From NCBI RefSeq assembly GCF_003289925.1, contig NZ_QLZQ01000006.1:62001-126000 (forward strand): a DNA stretch of 64,000 nt, read 5' to 3'. This document shows positions 18,665 through 29,135 of this stretch, in pieces. The stretch's first letter is position 1. Every line of letters begins with the position of its first letter. The translations under genes were made by a program, and so were the position numbers. The notes below the pieces were generated by a model, which saw only the letters and a list, made by a program, of their open reading frames with translations, did no database searches and was not told the origin of the DNA. Source of the stretch: Planococcus maitriensis. Lineage in GTDB: Bacteria > Bacillota > Bacilli > Bacillales_A > Planococcaceae.

Positions 18665-19276
18665 ATGAATTTAATCCCTACAGTAATCGAACAGACAAGC
18701 AGAGGGGAACGCGCATACGATATCTATTCCCGTCTATTGAAAGACCGCGTCATCATGCTCGGCAGCGGGATCGATGACAATGTCGCGAACTCCATCGTCG
18801 CGCAATTGCTATTCCTTGAGGCTGAAGATCCGGAGAAAGACATTTCCATCTACATCAACAGCCCAGGCGGCAGCATCACGGCCGGTATGGCGATCTATGA
18901 TGTCATGCAATTCATCAAGCCAGATGTCCAGACAGTTTGCATCGGCATGGCTGCATCCATGGGTGCTTTCCTTCTGGCTGCCGGCACAAAAGGCAAACGC
19001 TATGCATTGCCAAACGCTGAAGTCATGATCCACCAGCCACTTGGCGGCGCCCAAGGGCAAGCGACTGAAATCGAAATCGCCGCAAAACGCATCCTGTTCT
19101 TGCGCGAGAAACTGAACCAAATCCTGTCTGAACGTACTGGCCAGCCGCTTGAAGTGATTTCACGCGATACAGACCGCGATAACTTCATGACTGCTGAACG
19201 CGCACTTGAATATGGCCTCGTCGACCAAATCATCACGCGCAACAAACTGCCGGAAAACCACGAAAAAGAAGATTAA
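18665..19276 (+). CDS. clpP: ATP-dependent Clp protease proteolytic subunit ClpP
   Basis: ClpP is the serine-protease barrel that degrades substrates fed by ClpX, ClpC or ClpE. The 203-residue protein carries the triad Ser98 (GMAASMGA), His123 ([10 protein letters not shown]) and Asp172 (SRDTDRDNF). The ATG at 18665 follows AAGGAGGAAA and gives the standard start [11 protein letters not shown]; longer in-frame starts from 18584 would lie in the promoter and are rejected. It is single-gene, between the CtsR-controlled promoter and a bidirectional terminator. Its substrates include proteins tagged by the tmRNA system encoded earlier in this window. Confidence 0.98.
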   Translation: MNLIPTVIEQTSRGERAYDIYSRLLKDRVIMLGSGIDDNVANSIVAQLLFLEAEDPEKDISIYINSPGGSITAGMAIYDVMQFIKPDVQTVCIGMAASMGAFLLAAGTKGKRYALPNAEVMIHQPLGGAQGQATEIEIAAKRILFLREKLNQILSERTGQPLEVISRDTDRDNFMTAERALEYGLVDQIITRNKLPENHEKED

Positions 19277-19285
19277 TATTAGACA

Positions 19286-19322
19286 AAAAGAGCTGTCCCG
19301 CATGTGGGACAGCTCTTTTTTT
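19286..19322. terminator. bidirectional terminator between clpP and crh
   Basis: AAAAAGAGCTGTCCC pairs with GGGACAGCTCTTTTT around a four-base loop. T runs exist in both directions, so it can end both clpP (rightward) and the crh operon (leftward). Confidence 0.9.
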
Positions 19323-19342
19323 GCTGCTTAAGGCGCCTGGCT

Positions 19343-19600
19343 TTAAGCTTCTTTATCGACCAATTGCGCCAGCGCATCGACTGCTGATTCTTCGTCAGCG
19401 CCGTCGGCTGATATCGTGACGTTCGTGCCTTTGCTGACAGCTAGGCTCATAATGCCCATGATGCTCTTGGCATTGACTTTCTTGTCGCCTTTTTCCAAAT
19501 AGACATCCGAACTATAGCGATTGGCTTCCTGTACGAACAATGCCGCCTGCCTCGCCTGTAATCCTGATTTCAATTGCACTTCCACTTGTTTTTCTACCAT
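19343..19600 (-). CDS. crh: HPr-like catabolite repression protein Crh
   Basis: Crh is an HPr paralogue that acts only in regulation. The 85 residues keep the HPr fold, but position 15 is glutamine (GLQARQ) where HPr has the phosphotransfer histidine, so it cannot serve sugar transport. The regulatory Ser46 is present in AKSIMGIMSL, the site phosphorylated by HPr kinase (encoded at 35280-36206). Crh-Ser-P is a CcpA co-repressor in Bacillus. The sequence is close to Bacillus Crh across the whole length, and the upstream whiA-yvcK-rapZ order also matches. HPr itself is not in the window. Confidence 0.94.
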   Translation of the reverse strand: MVEKQVEVQLKSGLQARQAALFVQEANRYSSDVYLEKGDKKVNAKSIMGIMSLAVSKGTNVTISADGADEESAVDALAQLVDKEA

Positions 19601-19657
19601 GCATATCCTCCTCCGAAAACTTGACTCTCACGCAATCTATAGAAAAGAGCAGCCGCT

Positions 19658-20608
19658 TTACCGGCTGATCGTTTCGCCTTTTCTCAATGACTCGGCAATC
19701 TCATCGATTTTCCGGAGCCTATGGTTGACGCCTGACTTACTCACTTTTCCTGTCGATACCATTTCGCCCAGTTCTTTCAGTGTGACATCCTGGTACTCGA
19801 CACGCAAGCGGGCTATTTCTTTCAGGCGGTCCGGCAATTGATCGATTCCGATTACCTGGTCGATAAAGCGGATATTTTCGATTTGCCGCAGCGCCGCATC
19901 GATGGTCTTATTCAAATTGGCCGTTTCACAATTGACTAAGCGATTGACGCTATTGCGCATATCACGGAGGATCCGGACATCTTCGAATTTCAACAGTGCC
20001 GAATGGGCGCCTGTCAGGCTAAGGAAATCGGAAATTTTCTCCGCTTCTTTCAAATAAGTCACAAACCCTTTTTTCCGCTCGATCATTTTCGCGTTCAACT
20101 GGAAATGGTTCATCAGGACAACCAGCGCTTCAGCGTGGTCTTTATAGGAAGAATACACTTCCAGGTGATAGGAGGATGTTTCCGGGTTGTTGACCGAGCC
20201 TCCCGCCAGGAATGCCCCGCGCAAATATGAACGCTTGCAGCACGTCGTCGAAATCAGTTCAGGGGAGATATCCTGCTGAAACTGGAAGCCTTCAGACAAG
20301 ATCAATAAATCCTCGAGCACCAGCTTCGCGCCTTCCCGCAAACGGCAAATATAGATGTTATTCTTTTTTAGGCGCATCTTCTTGCGCACCAGCAATTCCA
20401 CTGGATATGCTTTATAGAAGCGCTTCAGCAATGTATAGATCCTTCTCGCGATGGCTGCGTTCTCCGTTTGGATATCCAGGCTCAATTGGCGGTTGGAAAA
20501 TGACAGCGTGCCGTTCATGCGAATCATCGCTGACAGTTCCGCTTTTCCGCAGCAATCATCCACTTCGATCTGGGTCATTTCTTTTTTTGTTTCTGATGCA
20601 AAAGACAA
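19658..20608 (-). CDS. whiA: DNA-binding protein WhiA
   Basis: WhiA is a DNA-binding protein with an N-terminal fold derived from LAGLIDADG homing endonucleases and a C-terminal helix-turn-helix; in Bacillus it influences cell division and chromosome segregation. The 316 residues include the typical start [19 protein letters not shown], the [13 protein letters not shown] block, [14 protein letters not shown] and the DNA-binding end [11 protein letters not shown] and [11 protein letters not shown]. The start is TTG (20608) with GGGGGG six bases before it. It lies between yvcK and crh in the conserved order. The residues used for DNA cleavage in homing enzymes are not evident. Confidence 0.95.
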   Translation of the reverse strand: MSFASETKKEMTQIEVDDCCGKAELSAMIRMNGTLSFSNRQLSLDIQTENAAIARRIYTLLKRFYKAYPVELLVRKKMRLKKNNIYICRLREGAKLVLEDLLILSEGFQFQQDISPELISTTCCKRSYLRGAFLAGGSVNNPETSSYHLEVYSSYKDHAEALVVLMNHFQLNAKMIERKKGFVTYLKEAEKISDFLSLTGAHSALLKFEDVRILRDMRNSVNRLVNCETANLNKTIDAALRQIENIRFIDQVIGIDQLPDRLKEIARLRVEYQDVTLKELGEMVSTGKVSKSGVNHRLRKIDEIAESLRKGETISR

Positions 20609-20629
20609 TTATGCCCCCCCTTTCAAGCT

Positions 20630-21625
20630 TTAAGAGTACCGGCGCCGCGATTCTTCCTTCGATTCGCTGCTGGCATATCCATAAAGCCATTTCGCCACTT
20701 TCATCGGTTCATGCCGGACGGCTTCCCCGAAAATATTCGCAATGTCATGGCGATACACTGCAAGCCCAAGTTTTTTCAGGCGTTCTTCATCGTATTCCAC
20801 CGGCCACGCTTTTTCTTTTTTGTATCTTTCAGCCACTACTTGCGGCATCTGGACTTTATCGATCAAAATGGCATCGAGGAAATCCACGCCTACATGGTCG
20901 TATAGGGCTTTTACGTGATCCGAAGCTGCATAGCCATAAGTTTCCCCTGCTTGGGTCATCAGGTTGCATATATATATTTTTCGCGCCTTTGCTTCGATCA
21001 GCGCTTTTTTGATATCTTTCACGAGCAAATTCGGCAAGATGCTCGTGTACAAGGAACCCGGCCCGATGACGATGACATCTGCCGATTTGATCGCCTGAAT
21101 GGTATCGGGCAAAGTCCTGACGCCAGCCGGTTCCAGGAAGACGCGCTTGATTGGCTGCATATAGGCAGGAATCTTGGATTCGCCTTTGATGATAGTCCCG
21201 TCTTCAAGCTCAGCATTCAAGGTTACCAGTTGATTGGCAGCAGGCAGGACGGTGCCGTTGACGTTCAAGACACGGCTCATTTCCCGGACCGCATGCGAGA
21301 AATCGCCTGTCAAATCGGTCAAAGCCGCAAGCATCAGATTGCCCAGTGAATGGCCTTCCAAATCAAGCGAATGCTTGAAACGGTATTGGAACATTTCGGC
21401 CACCAAAGGTTCGGCATCCGACAGCGCCGCCATGACGTTGCGGATGTCGCCTGGCGGAGGGATGTCCAAGTCATCCCGCAAACGCCCGGAGCTCCCGCCG
21501 TCATCTGCCACTGTGACAATCGCCGTCAAGTCGAGCGGAAAAGTTTTCAAGCCCCTCAGCAAAGTGGACAGACCGGTCCCGCCCCCGATGATTACGACTC
21601 GTTTTTGCTGGAGACTTTTTTTCAT
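20630..21625 (-). CDS. yvcK: gluconeogenesis factor YvcK/MgfK
   Basis: YvcK is needed for growth on gluconeogenic carbon sources and for cell shape in Bacillus; it binds UDP-GlcNAc. The 331-residue protein belongs to the CofD/YvcK fold, with the nucleotide-binding VVIIGGGTGLSTLLRGL (from residue 10), ADDGGSSGRLR, GDIRNVMAALSD and VIGPGSLYTSILPNL. It sits four bases upstream of the rapZ stop and 21 bases before whiA in the conserved cluster. No membrane segment is seen. A regulatory role through peptidoglycan precursor sensing is known in the family and is assumed here. Confidence 0.95.
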   Translation of the reverse strand: MKKSLQQKRVVIIGGGTGLSTLLRGLKTFPLDLTAIVTVADDGGSSGRLRDDLDIPPPGDIRNVMAALSDAEPLVAEMFQYRFKHSLDLEGHSLGNLMLAALTDLTGDFSHAVREMSRVLNVNGTVLPAANQLVTLNAELEDGTIIKGESKIPAYMQPIKRVFLEPAGVRTLPDTIQAIKSADVIVIGPGSLYTSILPNLLVKDIKKALIEAKARKIYICNLMTQAGETYGYAASDHVKALYDHVGVDFLDAILIDKVQMPQVVAERYKKEKAWPVEYDEERLKKLGLAVYRHDIANIFGEAVRHEPMKVAKWLYGYASSESKEESRRRYS

Positions 21626-21629
21626 GTGC

Positions 21630-22511
21630 TCAGCCCTTTCTGATTTTCACATCTCTATGCGTAATGCTGACTTTATTGTTTTTCGATAAGTATTTTCCGA
21701 AATACTCAGCAAGCGTCACGGATCGATGCTGGCCGCCCGTGCAGCCGAAAGCGATGACCAATTGCGCTTTGCCTTCCTGTTTGTACTGGGGGATCATGAA
21801 ATCGAATAAATCTTCCAGTTTTGCCACCAGCGTCTGCGTCTCCTGCCATTTTAAGACATAATCGGAAACCGGCTGATCCAAGCCCGATTGCGGATTCAAT
21901 TCTTCTATATAATAAGGATTCGGCAGGAAGCGCACATCAAAGACCAGATCCGCATCGATCGGCATGCCGTGCTTGAAACCGAAAGACATCAAGTTGACCG
22001 TGAAGACATTGCTCGTTTTCGAAGCGAAATCCGAAGTGATTTTCTCCTTCAGCTGGCGGGGGCTCATTTCAGACGTATTGTACATATAATGTGCCCGCCC
22101 CTGCAGGTCTTTCAGCATATCCCGTTCTTTTTTAATGCCCCCAAGGACGAGACCGCCCGGCGACAGCGGGTGGGAACGCCGTGTTTCTTTGTAGCGGCTG
22201 ACGAGCGTCTGGTTTTCCGCATCGAGAAACAGGATGGTGATCGACACTTCCGGTTCCTTTGATAAATCATCGATCGCATCTACGAGGCTGGCGAAAAAAT
22301 CGCCACCGCGAAGGTCCATGACCGCTGCGACGCGTTTCATCGATTTGCCTGAATCCCGCATCAATTTGATGAATGTCGGAAGAAGCGCAGGTGGAAGATT
22401 ATCGATGGTGAAAAAACCGAGGTCTTCAAAACTCTGGATTGCCACTGTCTTCCCTGCACCGGACATTCCGGTGATGATGATCAATTCGGTTTCTTCGATA
22501 TGCTTATCCAT
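21630..22511 (-). CDS. rapZ: RNase adapter RapZ / nucleotide-binding protein YvcJ
   Basis: A 293-residue P-loop protein of the RapZ/YvcJ family. The Walker A motif GMSGAGKT is at residues 15-22; [29 protein letters not shown] and the C-terminal [11 protein letters not shown] block are typical. In E. coli RapZ guides RNase E to a small RNA; in Bacillus YvcJ binds and hydrolyses nucleotides and affects competence, with the molecular target unknown. The start overlaps the Nudix gene stop by eight bases. The neighbouring comK at 43.7 kb is not linked in an operon, so a competence tie is only by analogy. Confidence 0.94.
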   Translation of the reverse strand: MDKHIEETELIIITGMSGAGKTVAIQSFEDLGFFTIDNLPPALLPTFIKLMRDSGKSMKRVAAVMDLRGGDFFASLVDAIDDLSKEPEVSITILFLDAENQTLVSRYKETRRSHPLSPGGLVLGGIKKERDMLKDLQGRAHYMYNTSEMSPRQLKEKITSDFASKTSNVFTVNLMSFGFKHGMPIDADLVFDVRFLPNPYYIEELNPQSGLDQPVSDYVLKWQETQTLVAKLEDLFDFMIPQYKQEGKAQLVIAFGCTGGQHRSVTLAEYFGKYLSKNNKVSITHRDVKIRKG

Positions 22512-22989
22512 GCTGGCGGTTCACCTCTTCGGTCGATGATTGGATGTTCTCGTCTAGCAGTTCGAACTCCTGCGTGTAATAAAAGGTCCCGTATTGGACG
22601 CCTTCCTGATAAGCCGCAAATAACAGGTTCGTCCGGTCACCCTCCGCCATCGGAAGGGTATGCAGGCTTTCGACAGGATGCCATTCAAGAATCCCTTCTC
22701 GTGTTTCTTCGAATGGCGTTCCCCGGAGCTGTGTCGCCCGGAACGTGAACAGCATCCATTCATCCACCGTTTGTCCGCCTTCTTGGATCATCATGGTGTA
22801 GACGCCCTTCAGATGGACGCCCATCGGCTTTGCATCGGTTTCTTCCCTGAACTCACGGATGGCCGCTTCATAAATCGATTCGCCGCTTTCCATCTTGCCG
22901 CCAGGGGCTACGTACCAATCCCTGCGCGGCTTTTTCATCAATAATACTTTGCCATTCTCTATTAGCAATAAATTCGCGATTCGCTGCAC
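22504..22989 (-). CDS. Nudix hydrolase (YvcI-like)
   Basis: A 161-residue Nudix hydrolase that should cleave nucleoside diphosphates linked to another moiety. The Nudix box is [24 protein letters not shown], quoted here as its two halves [10 protein letters not shown] and [10 protein letters not shown] chose the GTG at 22989, with GGAG eight bases ahead. Longer frames beginning at 23025 or 23076 cannot be right if the promoter at 23024-23053 is real, because those ATGs would lie in or above the -10 box. It is the first gene of the yvcI-rapZ-yvcK-whiA-crh operon. The substrate is unknown. Confidence 0.85.
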   Translation of the reverse strand: MQRIANLLLIENGKVLLMKKPRRDWYVAPGGKMESGESIYEAAIREFREETDAKPMGVHLKGVYTMMIQEGGQTVDEWMLFTFRATQLRGTPFEETREGILEWHPVESLHTLPMAEGDRTNLLFAAYQEGVQYGTFYYTQEFELLDENIQSSTEEVNRQHG

Positions 22990-23023
22990 ATTTGCCACTC
23001 CGCATCTAATATAAACTATTTTC

Positions 23024-23053
23024 ATTATACATCTATCCTGGCGTGTCATGCAA
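23024..23053 (-). promoter_or_regulatory. SigA promoter of the yvcI-rapZ-yvcK-whiA-crh operon
   Basis: Read leftward, TTGCAT (23053-23048) and TATAAT (23029-23024) are 18 bases apart. It fixes the transcription start near 23017 and so decides the GTG start of the Nudix gene. Confidence 0.75.
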
Positions 23054-23115
23054 AAGAATGCAAAAAAAGAGGCCACTCCCCGGACTTTCCGGAAAGCAGC
23101 CTGTCAAAGATAACT

Positions 23116-23160
23116 ATATAAAAAGGGGGTTGATTTACTATACCCACTATACCCCTTTTG
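23116..23160 (-). terminator. probable terminator of trxB
   Basis: AAAAGGGG (23121-23128) pairs with CCCCTTTT (23152-23159) around an AT-rich loop that holds its own small TATAC/TATA repeats. Read leftward a T-rich tail follows. The long loop makes this a weaker call. Confidence 0.55.
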
Positions 23161-23195
23161 CATGACAATGCTGTTACAGAGCGATTAAGAAATCG

Positions 23196-24170
<975 letters not shown>

Positions 24171-24184
24171 TTATCACTAGCTAA

Positions 24185-24213
24185 ATCGTAAAGCAATAAA
24201 CTGCCGCCTTCAA
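24185..24213 (-). promoter_or_regulatory. SigA-like promoter of trxB
   Basis: Read leftward, TTGAAG (24213-24208) and TACGAT (24190-24185) are 17 bases apart. The -35 ends about ten bases before the TPR gene stop, so trxB can be expressed independently. Confidence 0.6.
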
Positions 24214-24222
24214 CTTTTATGC

Positions 24223-25749
24223 CTAGCTGTCGAAATTCGGCAAAAAACCGATTAATTCATCGACGTATTTTGCCAATGTTGCGGCAGAAGTCCCGAATTT
24301 CGTAGCGACCGCTTTTTTTGTCGTTTCCCGTTTTTCCGCTGATTCAACCATGTATGTGACAGCAGCGGCAAGAGCGGCCGGGTTGCGGAATGCATAATGT
24401 TCATCAAAAGCTTGTTCTGCCAGCATGAACCACAACTGGAAGATGCCATCATTTTCCTGGTCGACCATCCCTTTTTGGTAATATAGGCGCTCCGCTGCTT
24501 CCATCGCACGTAAAAAAGCTTTCTCTTCCTTGACCGATTCACGGAATGGATGGCCCAGCGCATAACCGAGCATATATGTTTCCAGAACGGAGGGCTGCTC
24601 GGATTTCAGCCAATTCGGGTGCGAGATGATTTCCTGCTTATGGGAAGATTTCCCGAGCAGGAACAAACCATAGATCCGCTCGCTTAAATGAGGATGGTCA
24701 AGTTTGCGTATCAGAAAGTCCCGGTCGTGTTCAAGGGCATCGACATGCGGCATAACCGCCTGCTCTCCCCACGGCTCGTATCCCTCTTTCGCTGGGTCCA
24801 TGCGTTTCAATTGCTCCCATGCCTGCTTGGCGGTTTCTTCATGGCCCGAATGATACGCGGCATGCGACAGCCAGAAGTAAAACGCCGGGTCACCATCAAA
24901 ACCGCGTTTTTGAAGGCTTTTCAGCCAGCGGTACGCTTCTTTGTACTTGCCAACCAACGCAAAAGTCGCGCCTAATTTATAGCGATGTTCAAAGACATAA
25001 GGCTGGATTTTCTTCAGCAAGCCGAGGATATCTTCCAGTTCGTCGTTTTTCTCGTAATAATGAAACACTGCCAAATTGCACAATGCATGCAGATTGCCGG
25101 TATTTCTGCGAAGTACTTCGTGAAGCAGCGATTTCGCCATTTCCGTTTCCCCGATATAGAAATACGCAAGCGCCAGGTTGTTATAGGCGCCCCAGAAATC
25201 GGGCTTTTCCTCAATCACTTCTTCCAATAACTCGATCGCTTCCGGAAATTTGCCTTGTTCCATTAACCGGCGCGCTTTTTCCTGCAAATAATAATACTCG
25301 CTGTTATAGGCTTCGCCTTCATCATCGAACAGCTGCCAGTCTTCCTGCTCGGCGAAGTCGATGATTTCCATGGCTTCCGCTGCATAGCTTCCGCGTGTAT
25401 CCTTTTCGAGATAATCCTTGGCATATTTCCGGGCATCAAAAAACAGGCCGAGATGTGCATGGACTTCAGCCAAAAAGAATAAAATATTCGGTTCTTCCGG
25501 ATCGAGCTTATGGGCATTGCGCAATTCATCCATCGCCAGCTCGAACTCCTGCCGCTCCATCAGCACCACCCCGTAGTGCATCAGGATGAGCGGGTCATCC
25601 GGAGTCAATTCTTTCGCGCGCTGTAAATATTTATACGCCTTATCGTATTGTTCGCGCTGCAATTCCTTGAGCGCTTTTTGATAATAAAATTCCCCTGTCG
25701 GAATGAATGACACGACGTTATCGAAATTCTCTCTTTTGTTTTTCTCCAA
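24223..25749 (-). CDS. tetratricopeptide repeat protein (YvcD-like)
   Basis: A 508-residue protein made largely of TPR units. Residues 21-150 hold tandem repeats (YQKALKELQREQYDKAYKYL, LILMHYGVVLMERQEFELA, ILFFLAEVHAHLGLFFDA), a further set lies about 165-310 (EAIELLEEVIEEKPDFWGAY and following), and the C-terminal 150 residues are helical and not clearly TPR. TPR proteins serve as scaffolds; no partner is known. The start is TTG at 25749 with GGAGG seven bases ahead. The position between hisI and trxB corresponds to Bacillus yvcD. No signal peptide is seen. Confidence 0.82.
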   Translation of the reverse strand: MEKNKRENFDNVVSFIPTGEFYYQKALKELQREQYDKAYKYLQRAKELTPDDPLILMHYGVVLMERQEFELAMDELRNAHKLDPEEPNILFFLAEVHAHLGLFFDARKYAKDYLEKDTRGSYAAEAMEIIDFAEQEDWQLFDDEGEAYNSEYYYLQEKARRLMEQGKFPEAIELLEEVIEEKPDFWGAYNNLALAYFYIGETEMAKSLLHEVLRRNTGNLHALCNLAVFHYYEKNDELEDILGLLKKIQPYVFEHRYKLGATFALVGKYKEAYRWLKSLQKRGFDGDPAFYFWLSHAAYHSGHEETAKQAWEQLKRMDPAKEGYEPWGEQAVMPHVDALEHDRDFLIRKLDHPHLSERIYGLFLLGKSSHKQEIISHPNWLKSEQPSVLETYMLGYALGHPFRESVKEEKAFLRAMEAAERLYYQKGMVDQENDGIFQLWFMLAEQAFDEHYAFRNPAALAAAVTYMVESAEKRETTKKAVATKFGTSAATLAKYVDELIGFLPNFDS

Positions 25750-25834
25750 AATATGCCTCCGTAACAGGAAAAGGAACGATCGAAATCGTCCCTATCCCTA
25801 AATGTGCTGTTATTATAGCATATTTCCCTATTAT

Positions 25835-26458
25835 TTACTTGTCCTTTTTCGTTGCGTGGCGTTCTTCGAGCACACCCGTCACTTCTTTGAAATCGACTTT
25901 CTGTTCCTGCAGCAAGACGAGCAGATGATATAAAAGGTCTGCACTTTCCGTCGCCAGTTCGCGGGCATCGCGATTCTTGGCGGCGATAATGACTTCCGCC
26001 GCTTCTTCCCCGACTTTCTTGCAGATTTTATCGACGCCTTCCTCGAACAAATAGGTCGTATAGGCGCCTTCCGGCATATCCGTTTCGCGTTGTTTGATCA
26101 ACGCGCTGAGCTCTGTGATCATGTCCATTGCTGAAGCCGCGCGTTCCCCAGCCAAAGTTTCATGGAAGCAGCTCGTCTCGCCCGTATGGCAGGCCGGGCC
26201 GTTCGGGATTACTTCATAAATCAAAGAATCGCCGTCGCAATCGATTTGCACGGATTGGACGCGCTGTGTATGGCCGCTGGTCGCGCCTTTATTCCAAAGT
26301 TCCTGCCGGCTTCTTGAGTACAGCCAGGTTTCTTTCGTGTCGATCGTGCGCTTGACCGCTTCCTCGTTGGCATAAGCCAATGTCAGCACTTGCTTTGTAG
26401 TTGCATCCTGCAATATGACGGGCACTAACCCGTTTTCATCGTATTTCACATTCGTCAC
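25835..26458 (-). CDS. hisI: bifunctional phosphoribosyl-AMP cyclohydrolase/phosphoribosyl-ATP pyrophosphatase
   Basis: HisIE carries out steps 2 and 3 of histidine synthesis. The N-terminal cyclohydrolase (about 1-110) has the zinc and substrate motifs [20 protein letters not shown], read as [11 protein letters not shown], and [13 protein letters not shown] with its cysteines. The C-terminal pyrophosphatase (about 115-207) has [22 protein letters not shown] and [15 protein letters not shown] metal motifs. The start is GTG at 26458, overlapping the hisF stop in a GTGA. It is the last gene of the his operon and ends before the TPR gene. Confidence 0.97.
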   Translation of the reverse strand: MTNVKYDENGLVPVILQDATTKQVLTLAYANEEAVKRTIDTKETWLYSRSRQELWNKGATSGHTQRVQSVQIDCDGDSLIYEVIPNGPACHTGETSCFHETLAGERAASAMDMITELSALIKQRETDMPEGAYTTYLFEEGVDKICKKVGEEAAEVIIAAKNRDARELATESADLLYHLLVLLQEQKVDFKEVTGVLEERHATKKDK

Positions 26459-27207
26459 CGGACATTCACTCCTTCTTCCCGCAGATACTGTTTCACTTCT
26501 CTGACGCTCGTTTCTTTATAATGGAAAATCGATGCCGCAAGCGCCGCATCAGCATCGGCTTGTTCGAATACTTCCTTGAAATGTTCACGGTTTCCTGCGC
26601 CGCCGCTTGCGATGACAGGCACTTCCACGGCTTCGCGCACCGCTTTTGTCAGCGCGACGTCGAACCCGTCTTTTTGGCCATCGCTGTCCATGCTGGTCAA
26701 AAGCAGTTCCCCGGCACCCAGAGCGACCGCTTTTTTCGCCCATTCGACAGCATCCCATTCGGTCCGGTTGCGGCCTCCGTGCGTATAGACATCCCAGCTA
26801 TCGCCGTTTCTTTTCGCGTCGATCGCGACGACGATGCACTGTGCACCGAAGAAATCCGCGCCTTCTTTAATCAATTCCGGCCGGTCGAGCGCCGCTGTAT
26901 TCAAGGAGACTTTATCCGCGCCTGCACGCAGCATGCGTTTCATATCATCAAGCGTCCGGATACCCCCGCCCACCGTAAAGGGAATCGATAGTTCAGTGGC
27001 GACAATACGCACCACTTCGATCATCGTTTCTTTCCCTTCGTGTGAAGCGGAAATGTCCAGGAAGACCAATTCGTCTGCGCCTTGTTCATCATAGAATTTG
27101 GCGAGTTCGACTGGGTCCCCCGCATCCCGCAGTTCGACGAAGCTGACGCCTTTGACGACGCGCCCTTCCTTGACGTCAAGGCATGGAATGATGCGTTTTG
27201 TCAACAT
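26455..27207 (-). CDS. hisF: imidazole glycerol phosphate synthase, cyclase subunit
   Basis: HisF, with the glutaminase HisH, converts PRFAR and ammonia to imidazole glycerol phosphate and AICAR. The 250-residue barrel shows the catalytic Asp in [25 protein letters not shown], the phosphate loops and the second catalytic Asp in [13 protein letters not shown], plus [14 protein letters not shown] precedes the ATG. It overlaps hisA by seven bases upstream and hisI by four downstream, indicating a tightly coupled operon. Confidence 0.98.
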   Translation of the reverse strand: MLTKRIIPCLDVKEGRVVKGVSFVELRDAGDPVELAKFYDEQGADELVFLDISASHEGKETMIEVVRIVATELSIPFTVGGGIRTLDDMKRMLRAGADKVSLNTAALDRPELIKEGADFFGAQCIVVAIDAKRNGDSWDVYTHGGRNRTEWDAVEWAKKAVALGAGELLLTSMDSDGQKDGFDVALTKAVREAVEVPVIASGGAGNREHFKEVFEQADADAALAASIFHYKETSVREVKQYLREEGVNVR

Positions 27208-27929
27208 GACAGCGCCTCCTCGAGTGTAAATCGGTTTTCATATAGCGCTTTGCCGATGATGAGTCCGGCAATCGGGCTGTCACCCGCCGCTTGCTTGACC
27301 TTTCTCACATCATCGAGCGTCCCGATGCCGCCCGACACGATGACTTCAGACGAGGAATCGCCCACAAGTTTCCGGTTCGCTTCGATATTCGGGCCGGCAA
27401 GCGTGCCGTCTGTCGAAATATCGGTGTAGATGAAATGCTTCGCCCCTTTTGAAGCAAAATAAGCAGCCACTTCAGATGCCGGCTTATGGGAAGTTTCGAT
27501 CCATCCTTCTGTCGCCGCCATGCCGTCTTTCGCATCGATCCCGATAACAATCCGTTCTGCGCCGAACTCCTCGATGAATGACGCGACCAGTTCGGGTTCC
27601 CTTACGGCCAAGCTTCCGATAATGACACGGGAAACTCCATTCGATAAATAATGGTTGATGTCTTCGCGGCTGCGGATACCGCCGCCCACTTGGATGTTGG
27701 CATTGAGCTTCGCCGCTTCGATGACCACTTGATCGTTGATGCGGCTGCCGTCTTTCGCGCCGTCTAAATCGACCATATGGATCCACTTAGCCCCGGCTTC
27801 CACAAAACTTTTCGCCATTTCAACGGGCGAATCCGCATAGACAGTCTCCTGGCCATAATCACCTTGGAACAAGCGGACGCATTTTCCGCCCCTCAAGTCG
27901 ATCGCCGGATAAATTTGAAATTCACTCAT
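27201..27929 (-). CDS. hisA: ProFAR isomerase HisA
   Basis: HisA isomerises ProFAR to PRFAR by an Amadori rearrangement. The 242-residue half-barrel duplicate shows [19 protein letters not shown] with the catalytic Asp, [18 protein letters not shown] and [14 protein letters not shown] with the second catalytic Asp, then [10 protein letters not shown]. The ATG at 27929 is preceded by AGGGGGGA; the longer frame from 27953 would extend into hisH and lacks a binding site. The gene overlaps hisH by eight bases. Confidence 0.97.
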   Translation of the reverse strand: MSEFQIYPAIDLRGGKCVRLFQGDYGQETVYADSPVEMAKSFVEAGAKWIHMVDLDGAKDGSRINDQVVIEAAKLNANIQVGGGIRSREDINHYLSNGVSRVIIGSLAVREPELVASFIEEFGAERIVIGIDAKDGMAATEGWIETSHKPASEVAAYFASKGAKHFIYTDISTDGTLAGPNIEANRKLVGDSSSEVIVSGGIGTLDDVRKVKQAAGDSPIAGLIIGKALYENRFTLEEALSC

Positions 27930-28551
27930 GGAAATCCCCCCTGACATTTGCAATCCACTGCGCCAATAAATAATGCCCGAACTCGCCCGATTTTTCCGGA
28001 TGGAATTGCATCCCCGTAATCAATCCGCCGCCGACAACACCCGGCACTTCAAGCCCGCCGTATTCAGCTGTCGCGAAGACTTCTGCACGATCCGTCTCCA
28101 TCGCCAAAAACGAGTGGACAAAATAAACATGTGTGTCTTCAAGTAGATCTTCAAGCCAATAAGGCCTGTTCACGAAGTTCAGGCGGTTCCATCCCATATG
28201 CGGGATGCGGTAATCCCCTTTCGGAAAGCGCCGGATATGGCCCTTCAATAAACCAAGCCCATTGACCGGCCTGCCTTCTTCACTGTCTTCATATAATAAT
28301 TGCATGCCGAGGCAAATCCCGAGCAAAGGGATCTTCCGCTCCGGAAGCGAACGGATGAACCCGGCTAAACCTTTTTCCTCCAAGCGCTTCATCGCATCCG
28401 GAAATGCGCCGACACCTGGAAGCAAGATTGCATCCGCTTCCGCCAAGACTTCTGCGTCATCTGAAGTGATAACGGTGCAATCCAGTTTTTTCAATGCCTG
28501 TTCAACGCTGAATAAATTACCCATACCGTAATCAATGATGCCGACAATCAT
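27922..28551 (-). CDS. hisH: imidazole glycerol phosphate synthase, glutaminase subunit
   Basis: HisH hydrolyses glutamine and channels ammonia to HisF. The 209-residue class-I amidotransferase begins MIVGIIDYGMGNLFSVEQ; the oxyanion segment LPGVGAF, the nucleophile cysteine in LLGICLGMQLLYE and the His-Glu pair in MQFHPEKSG are present. An in-frame extension to 28722 would be translated from within hisB and reads as low-complexity shadow, so the ATG at 28551 is used; it overlaps the hisB stop by four bases. Confidence 0.97.
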   Translation of the reverse strand: MIVGIIDYGMGNLFSVEQALKKLDCTVITSDDAEVLAEADAILLPGVGAFPDAMKRLEEKGLAGFIRSLPERKIPLLGICLGMQLLYEDSEEGRPVNGLGLLKGHIRRFPKGDYRIPHMGWNRLNFVNRPYWLEDLLEDTHVYFVHSFLAMETDRAEVFATAEYGGLEVPGVVGGGLITGMQFHPEKSGEFGHYLLAQWIANVRGDFHE

Positions 28552-29135
28552 GTTAAAAGCCCCTTTGTCGACGGGACGCCCTCTACACGCGGGTCGATCA
28601 TCGTCGCGTCGTCGAGCGCTCGTGCTAGCGCCTTGAAGACCGCTTCGATGATGTGGTGCGTATTGCGCCCATAATGGACGATGACGTGGACGTTCATGCG
28701 TGATTCCAACGCAAACTTCCATAGGAATTCATGGACGAGTTCCGTATCGAATGCGCCGACTTTGGCGTTCGGGATATCTCCCCGGAATTCTAGGTGAGGA
28801 CGGTTCGAGCAATCGATGACCACTTGCGCGAGCGCATCGTCCATCGGCACAAAGGCGTTGCCGTAGCGGCGCAAGCCTTTTTTATCGCCCAAAGCTTCAA
28901 GCACTGCCTGGCCAAGGACGATCCCGATGTCTTCTGTCGTGTGGTGGTCATCGATATGGGTATCGCCATTTGCGTGGATACGCCCGTCAAATTGCCCGTG
29001 CTTGATGAAAAGGTCCAGCATATGGTCCATGAATGGCACCCCTGTATTGATATCCGCCTGCCCTTTTCCATCGAGTGAGAAGCTGACGGCAATTTCCGTT
29101 TCATTGGTTTTTCGCGTAATGTCCGATTTCCTCAT
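28548..29135 (-). CDS. hisB: imidazoleglycerol-phosphate dehydratase
   Basis: HisB dehydrates imidazole glycerol phosphate to imidazole acetol phosphate. The 195-residue monofunctional enzyme has the duplicated Mn-binding motifs: GVPFMDHMLDLF, HIDDHHTTEDIGI, and in the second half HEFLWKFAL and GRNTHHIIEAVFKALARAL. AAGGAGAG lies six bases before the ATG at 29135; an in-frame ATG seven codons upstream sits in hisD and has no better site. It overlaps hisD by four bases. There is no HisB-type phosphatase domain and the histidinol-phosphatase gene is not in this operon. Confidence 0.97.
   Translation of the reverse strand: MRKSDITRKTNETEIAVSFSLDGKGQADINTGVPFMDHMLDLFIKHGQFDGRIHANGDTHIDDHHTTEDIGIVLGQAVLEALGDKKGLRRYGNAFVPMDDALAQVVIDCSNRPHLEFRGDIPNAKVGAFDTELVHEFLWKFALESRMNVHVIVHYGRNTHHIIEAVFKALARALDDATMIDPRVEGVPSTKGLLT

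Noticed and set aside
20212-21012. 266-codon rightward frame over whiA and yvcK
   Set aside because: It spans two real genes on the other strand and their gap, with low-complexity composition.
23025-23076. Longer N-terminus for the Nudix protein
   Set aside because: The upstream ATGs fall in or above the -10/-35 promoter boxes, so they would not be on the mRNA; the GTG at 22989 has a good binding site.
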